DNA from: Synechococcus sp. UW105
GTDB lineage: Bacteria; Cyanobacteriota; Cyanobacteriia; PCC-6307; Cyanobiaceae
Reading direction: 5' to 3'
Length of the DNA stretch: 64,000 bases
NCBI RefSeq assembly: GCF_900473935.1
Contig: NZ_UCNN01000011.1
Location: 1-64,000, forward strand
A program made the translations under genes and the position numbers. A model generated the notes under the pieces. It did not search any database and was not told the origin of the DNA. It worked only from the letters and a program-made list of their open reading frames with translations. The first letter of the stretch is position 1. The number at the start of each line of letters is the position of its first letter. Shown one piece after another: positions 59,852 through 64,000 of this stretch.

Positions 59852-60442
59852 TCAGAAACAGCCATCAGCGGGGGCATTCCAACGGCTCACGGCTCGGTGA
59901 TGGTGCTCATACCCCAGCACGCAGATTGAACCGGTGGCGAGGCGGAAGAGCCCACCCCCGCTCGCACCGAGTCCTAACCAGCAGCCTGTTAGGGCCCTGA
60001 GCAGATGGCCATGGGCGAAAAGGGCTACATCACCGTCCCCTTTCTCGGCCATCGCCTGGTCAATCACCTGCTCGCATCGTGTTTGCACACCTGCTGCATC
60101 CTCTCCGCCTGGGCAGCCATGGCTCCAGATTGACCAATCGGGGACTGACCGCTGGATTTGCGTCGTTGTCAGGCCCTCATAGTCGCCGTAGTTCCACTCA
60201 ACCAGCCCTTGCAACACTTGCGCTCGGGAGCTCAAGCCAGCGATTTCGCAGGTGCGCTGTGCCCGTTGAAGCGGTGAGGTGAACACCGCCGCGAAGGTCA
60301 CGTTCGGCAAGACCCTGGCCAGTTTCCTGGCCTCAGCTTCTCCTTCAGGCAACAGCGGTAGATCGGTCTTGCCGGTGTGTCGGCCGTTGAGGGCCCACTC
60401 GGTTGCCCCATGACGCAGCAACCAGAGCTGGCGTTCCTGCAT
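59852..60442 (-). CDS. Histidine phosphatase family protein (phosphoglycerate mutase-like)
   Basis: The 196-residue protein has the phosphohistidine motif LLRHGATEWALNGRHTGKTD and the second active-site His in GDVALFAHGHLLRAL, plus SPLQRAQRTCEI. It could be a broad phosphatase or, given cbiA two genes upstream, an alpha-ribazole phosphatase (CobC). The sequence does not settle this. It lies 9 bp downstream of the acylphosphatase gene on the same strand. Confidence 0.88.
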   Translation of the reverse strand: MQERQLWLLRHGATEWALNGRHTGKTDLPLLPEGEAEARKLARVLPNVTFAAVFTSPLQRAQRTCEIAGLSSRAQVLQGLVEWNYGDYEGLTTTQIQRSVPDWSIWSHGCPGGEDAAGVQTRCEQVIDQAMAEKGDGDVALFAHGHLLRALTGCWLGLGASGGGLFRLATGSICVLGYEHHHRAVSRWNAPADGCF

Positions 60443-60450
60443 GCTGCGTC

Positions 60451-60801
60451 TCAGTATTTGATCTCGAACCAGTCATCGCCGGTGACGGGCAGCTGGCTTA
60501 GGCGCACCATCCGCACCTGAGCGGTGCAAGTGCCGCGCTCACACCAGAGGCGCAGTTCATTCAGTTTGTAGCTGGATCCCTCAGCCTGCACTTCCACTCT
60601 GCCGTCATTGAGATTGCGCACCCAACCGCAAAGACTCAGCTCTGTGGCCCGGCGACAACAAGCACTTCGGAAGCCGACGCCCTGGACGTCCCCTTCCACC
60701 ATTAGTCGCCAGCGTTCTCTGAGCTCCTGCGATCGGGGCTTCTGCCGGGAGATGAAGCGACTTTGCTCCTCGCCGTTGCGGTTTCGACTGCGGCGCGCCA
60801 T
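60451..60801 (-). CDS. Acylphosphatase
   Basis: The enzyme hydrolyses carboxyl-phosphate bonds. The fold is recognised in RWRLMVEGDVQGVGFRSAC (catalytic Arg in VGFR), the catalytic Asn in LCGWVRNLNDGRVEVQAEG and the C-terminal DDWFEIKY. The strand before VEGDVQGVGF needs residues upstream of the ATG at 60702, so translation probably begins earlier, for example at 60801 (MARRSRNRNGEEQ), which overlaps cbiA by about 100 nt. With the 60702 start (TAATG with the cbiA stop) the first strand would be missing. The start is therefore uncertain. Confidence 0.75.
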   Translation of the reverse strand: MARRSRNRNGEEQSRFISRQKPRSQELRERWRLMVEGDVQGVGFRSACCRRATELSLCGWVRNLNDGRVEVQAEGSSYKLNELRLWCERGTCTAQVRMVRLSQLPVTGDDWFEIKY

Positions 60802-62171
60802 CGGCATGAGATCGTCCAGCATCCGCCCCAGTGGAGGTGTACCCAGCTGGCGTGAAGTCTTGGGTGATTCCATCCCTCTCTCCGTCGAGGCACTTGCCAC
60901 CCTTCAACCTGCCAAAGGGACTCCAGATTGCCAACAGATCCTGCAGACAGTTTGCTGTCGATGGCATCCGGACTGTCTGCAGTCAGCTTCCAGCGATGGA
61001 ATTCATGCCCGGTCAGGACATCACCGCGGCGAAGAAGCAGTCCATCTTGATCGGCCTGGAGCTTGCGGTATCCCACCTGAAGTTGCCCCTTCTGGGCATG
61101 AAAGGGCAGCACTCCTGCCATCGCGTGGGCCTCACCCTCCTCATCAGTCAGGCTCTGTCCCATCAAAAGCATGCCACCGCATTCGGCGTAGATCGGCTTC
61201 TGCCCAACCCATTGTCGCAAGCCCTCGAGACTGAGTTTGCACTGGCTCAGATCTCTGGCATGCAGTTCGGGGAATCCTCCCGGCAGGATCAAGCCCTGAG
61301 CTTCAGCAGGTGGTGGTTCGTCTGCGAGTGGTTGCCAAGGCAGAACAGGCATTGCTAGGGCATCTAACCAGTCCTGCATCTCCGGGTAGCGGAAATGAAA
61401 GGCTTGGTCCATGGCCACAGCCACTGGGATCGGTTCCAGGGCTGCGCTCTGGGGCTGGCGTTCCATCTGCTGGTGCACCGGGTCGGGCCCGAGCACAGGG
61501 GCTTGAAGCAGCGGCAGCAGCGCGTTGAGGTCGAGGTGATCCTCTGCCAGCTTTGCCCAGGCGCCTAGCCGTTGCCGGAAGCTTTCGATCTCATGGGCGG
61601 GAGCGAGGCCAAGGTGCCGGCTGGGCAGGCTGAGCTCCACAGTGCGTGGCAGGCATCCCAGCAGCGGGACGCCGATGCCATCGAGCACGTCTTGCATCAG
61701 CTGCCTGTGCCGGGGGGTGCTCACGCGATTGAGCACCACGCCGGCCAGGTTCAGCTTGGGGTCATGAAGCTGAAAGCCTCGCACCAGTGCCGCTAGGGAT
61801 TGGGCCTGGCCGCCCGCATCCACGACCAGCACCACGGGGAGTTCCAGAAGCCTGGCCACGGCAGCACTGCTGCCCTCACTGGTGGGGCCGATGCCGTCGT
61901 AGAGGCCCATCACCCCTTCCACGAGGCAAAGCTCTGCGCGCCCGCCATGACCATGGAAGCTGTCACGGACCCAGGCTTCTCCGCAGAGGGGCAGATCCAG
62001 GTTTCGGCAGGAACGTTCAGCTGCCGCCGTCAGCAACTGCGGGTCGAGATAGTCGGGGCCAACCTTGAACGGCTGCAGACTTTTGCCGCGACTTCGGGCG
62101 TAGGCGATCAGGCTCAGGCTGAGCAGTGTTTTGCCGCTGCCACTGGCTGGAGCAGCGATCAGACAGGCCAT
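60702..62171 (-). CDS. cbiA: Cobyrinate a,c-diamide synthase (CbiA/CobB)
   Basis: The enzyme amidates the a- and c-carboxyls of cobyrinate in (pseudo)cobalamin synthesis, with glutamine and ATP. The 489-residue protein opens with the P-loop LIAAPASGSGKTLLSLSLIA, has GVMGLYDGIGPTSEGSSAAV, and the C-terminal glutaminase domain with PIYAECGGMLLMGQSL (nucleophile Cys) and HASWVHLHWGG. The 41 residues after HLHWGG (GCWTISCRWRAAVETATARS and on) are Ser/Arg-rich and look like out-of-frame translation of the overlapping acylphosphatase N-terminus. It is 41 bp downstream of opcA. Confidence 0.93.
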   Translation of the reverse strand: MACLIAAPASGSGKTLLSLSLIAYARSRGKSLQPFKVGPDYLDPQLLTAAAERSCRNLDLPLCGEAWVRDSFHGHGGRAELCLVEGVMGLYDGIGPTSEGSSAAVARLLELPVVLVVDAGGQAQSLAALVRGFQLHDPKLNLAGVVLNRVSTPRHRQLMQDVLDGIGVPLLGCLPRTVELSLPSRHLGLAPAHEIESFRQRLGAWAKLAEDHLDLNALLPLLQAPVLGPDPVHQQMERQPQSAALEPIPVAVAMDQAFHFRYPEMQDWLDALAMPVLPWQPLADEPPPAEAQGLILPGGFPELHARDLSQCKLSLEGLRQWVGQKPIYAECGGMLLMGQSLTDEEGEAHAMAGVLPFHAQKGQLQVGYRKLQADQDGLLLRRGDVLTGHEFHRWKLTADSPDAIDSKLSAGSVGNLESLWQVEGWQVPRRREGWNHPRLHASWVHLHWGGCWTISCRWRAAVETATARSKVASSPGRSPDRRSSENAGD

Positions 62172-62212
62172 GGATGGCAGGGGGCATTGAGCGGCATCCC
62201 GCCGAAGGCGGA

Positions 62213-63496
62213 TCAGTGAAGCAGCTTGGCAGCTAGCGGTGCGGCCGCTGCCAGCAATGGGGTGGTGGTGTCATGACCACCCTCGAGAAGCCTGGCGACA
62301 TCCGCTTCCACAGGGCTGTGCTGAACCGGTACCACCTCCTCAATCAATTCCATGCTGGCCATGCCGCCAGCTTCAAGGCGCATGCATCCTCCGGATTCAG
62401 CACAGAGGATCACACAGGCGGCGGGTTGATGATCCGGCTGGCAGATCAGACGCATGCCCACGATCTGACCGGGGTGGATGCTGGGTTGTCCCATGGATAC
62501 CGGTGCAACCCGCATCTTCACTGATGCGCCATCGCTCCGGCTAAAGGCGGCGGTAATGACTCCATTGCTTTCAGGCTCGCTACTGCCGAGCTCCCAGCCG
62601 AGTCGATCGGCGATCCATGCAGCCAGTAGCAGCCCTTGTACGGGATGCTCTCCTTCCACATCGATGTCGAGCTGCACCACATGGCCGAGGGCATTGCGCC
62701 GCTGCGGAGGGTCAAACACCATCGCCAAGGTTTCCCTCCACCCGCGCAGGCGCAGCCAATTGAGGTCATTCACTGATTGCCCAGCCTCGATGCGCTCCCG
62801 CAGCAGATTGAGGCAGTGGTGAGGTTGGCCCAGGGCTGAATCAAAAATCAATCTCCGGGGTGCGATGGCGAGACGCTCCAGCAGCTCTGGGGCTTCATCG
62901 AGGCTGCCGTTCCACCACACCCAGGAGGGCAGGTCTTCAGGCAGGAGGGGCTGAAGGATCGTGAGCCCTTGGGTGAGAGCGGCGTGGCCACCGCGGAGCA
63001 CCACAACATCGCCGCAAGCTGCCGTGCCGCCGCCCTCTTCGGGAAGGGGACAGTAGGCGGCGACAAGCGTTTCAAGGGGGTGGCTCTCATCCAGACTTGG
63101 CGCCAGGGTGATCAGCCGACGCGGACGCAGGGTGCTGACGGAGGCATCCACATGTTGGCCGCGCAAATCTTCGGCCTGTTCGTCCCCGTTCAGATTGCCA
63201 AGGGCTTGCCCCACGCTGGCGGTGAGTGGGGGTGTGGTCAGGGGCAGATCGCTGTCTCTCACCACCTGGCGTGCCGCTGTGATCACCTCGTCGCGCTGCA
63301 CACCTGTGATCGGACCGTTGATCCGTCCGGTGCGGACCAATTGCTGCTCAACCCAGGCCGGTTGCCATACCAGTAGGCAGAAGGTATGGGCCCCCTGGCT
63401 AGTGGGCTGATCCTTTGCCCAGAGCTGCTCGAGGTAGGCGGGAATCTCTGAGGGGGGAAGCTCCAGGGGGGTTTGGAGGGTGAGCTGGGGAGACAT
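62213..63496 (-). CDS. opcA: Glucose-6-phosphate dehydrogenase assembly protein OpcA
   Basis: OpcA activates glucose-6-phosphate dehydrogenase (G6PDH) in cyanobacteria, under thioredoxin control, and so gates the oxidative pentose phosphate pathway in the dark. The 427-residue protein begins SPQLTLQTPLELPPSEIPAY and has the family sequences GAHTFCLLVWQPAWVEQQLV and PRRLIFDSALGQP, with LRLRGWRETLAMVFDPPQRR. Cysteines suitable for redox control (TAACGDV, AYCPLPEEGG, CAESGGC) are present. It follows zwf, as in other cyanobacteria, with a 63-bp gap. Confidence 0.93.
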   Translation of the reverse strand: MSPQLTLQTPLELPPSEIPAYLEQLWAKDQPTSQGAHTFCLLVWQPAWVEQQLVRTGRINGPITGVQRDEVITAARQVVRDSDLPLTTPPLTASVGQALGNLNGDEQAEDLRGQHVDASVSTLRPRRLITLAPSLDESHPLETLVAAYCPLPEEGGGTAACGDVVVLRGGHAALTQGLTILQPLLPEDLPSWVWWNGSLDEAPELLERLAIAPRRLIFDSALGQPHHCLNLLRERIEAGQSVNDLNWLRLRGWRETLAMVFDPPQRRNALGHVVQLDIDVEGEHPVQGLLLAAWIADRLGWELGSSEPESNGVITAAFSRSDGASVKMRVAPVSMGQPSIHPGQIVGMRLICQPDHQPAACVILCAESGGCMRLEAGGMASMELIEEVVPVQHSPVEADVARLLEGGHDTTTPLLAAAAPLAAKLLH

Positions 63497-63559
63497 GGGA
63501 GCCGAAAAGAAGGGGGCGGCGGAAACAGAGACTGGGGTGCTGAGAGTGCGAGGAGCGCC

Positions 63560-64000
63560 TTAGGGACGTCGCCACAGCAGGCCATCGCGGGCCAGCATTG
63601 AATCGGCAGCAGCCGGCCCCCATGTGCGCGATTCATAGGGGTGGATCGGCAGTCGCCAGGGGCTGTCTTCGATCAGTTCCAGGAGAGGGGTGTAGAGGCG
63701 CCAGGCGGCTTCTACTTCGTCACTGCGGGTGAACAGAGTGGGATCGCTGAGCATGGCGTCGGCGAGGAGGCGCACATAGCCCTCATCGGAGGGCTCCCCA
63801 AACGATTCGTCGTAGGAGAATTCCATCTCCACCGGTCGACTGCGCATCCCAGACCCCGGCGATTTCACCTCGAAGCGAAATTCAGCGCCTTCATCTGGTT
63901 GGATGCGCAGGATGAGTTGGTTGGCTGTGGGGCTGCCGCCAGCGGCATCAAAGAGATGCACCGGTGCTTCGCGAAAGGTGAGGACAACCTCGCTTAGACG
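63560..64000 (-). CDS. zwf: Glucose-6-phosphate dehydrogenase, C-terminal part (truncated by window end)
   Basis: The frame is open from the window edge: RLSEVVLTFREAPVHLFD, ILRIQPDEGAEFRFEVKSPG, EMEFSYDESFGEPSDEGYVR, LLADAMLSDPTLFTRSDEVE and WRLYTPLLELIEDSP, ending in a W-rich tail. These are the conserved C-terminal half-domain segments of G6PDH. About 147 residues are visible; the N-terminal part with the NADP site and catalytic residues lies beyond base 64000. Pairing with opcA supports the call. Confidence 0.94.
   Translation of the reverse strand, partial: RLSEVVLTFREAPVHLFDAAGGSPTANQLILRIQPDEGAEFRFEVKSPGSGMRSRPVEMEFSYDESFGEPSDEGYVRLLADAMLSDPTLFTRSDEVEAAWRLYTPLLELIEDSPWRLPIHPYESRTWGPAAADSMLARDGLLWRRP

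Overview
The window is chromosomal DNA of a marine picocyanobacterium, most likely a Synechococcus. The evidence is chlI, cytM, petG, the lycopene cyclase crtL, crtE (GGPP synthase), an OpcA/glucose-6-phosphate dehydrogenase pair, a CAAD-domain protein, DUF3370 and DUF1400 proteins, and a sequence matching the cyanobacterial small RNA Yfr1 in its known place between a guaB-type gene and trxA. No tRNA, rRNA, CRISPR array, insertion sequence or phage gene was recognised.

Layout. 1-0.66 kb: the end of what looks like a tandem array. Two identical 149-bp direct repeats, each with a perfect CRP-type palindrome, flank a small minus-strand gene for a double-glycine-leader (bacteriocin/RiPP-like) peptide. 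0.8-7.8 kb: core genes cysS, polA, an HlyD-type adaptor and ychF. 7.8-17.5 kb: an accessory island with lower gene density, many small secreted or membrane proteins chained by 4-nt overlaps, a secreted protein that aligns without gaps to the VHL beta domain, a passenger-less inverse-autotransporter barrel next to a secreted Ser/Thr-rich protein, a possible structured RNA, and an AT-rich DUF4114-type gene.

17.5-28.1 kb: mostly core or conserved genes: Coq4-like, MFS exporter, DUF1400 lipase, half of a peptide-type ABC importer, homoserine dehydrogenase, SufE, 5-formyl-THF cyclo-ligase and a methyltransferase. 28.1-30.9 kb: a second gene-poor accessory stretch with an RTX-repeat protein, a C11 homopolymer and small ORFs. 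30.9-40.3 kb: a dense minus-strand block (ruvC, chlI, DUF3370, class A beta-lactamase-fold protein, TrmJ-type methyltransferase, cytM, rsmD, hisH, trxA, Yfr1, guaB3, CAAD), with petG on the plus strand. 40.4-64 kb: gyrA-crtL, GH57 branching enzyme, leuA, a sugar ABC permease, a run of small conserved proteins (including a Nif11-like one), an RluA-type pseudouridine synthase, a PgpH-type HD phosphohydrolase, folD-crtE-PAP2-helicase, and finally a minus-strand group of histidine phosphatase, acylphosphatase, cbiA, opcA and the 3' part of zwf, which runs off the window.

How the genes work together. Photosynthesis and pigment functions (chlI, crtE, crtL, petG, cytM) are scattered among housekeeping genes, as is usual in these streamlined genomes. 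opcA and zwf form the redox-controlled entry to the oxidative pentose phosphate pathway. The most unusual biology is in the two accessory regions: the repeat-flanked peptide gene, the coupled small secreted proteins with the VHL-like domain, and the inverse autotransporter. All family calls were made by reading the sequence; none was checked against a database.
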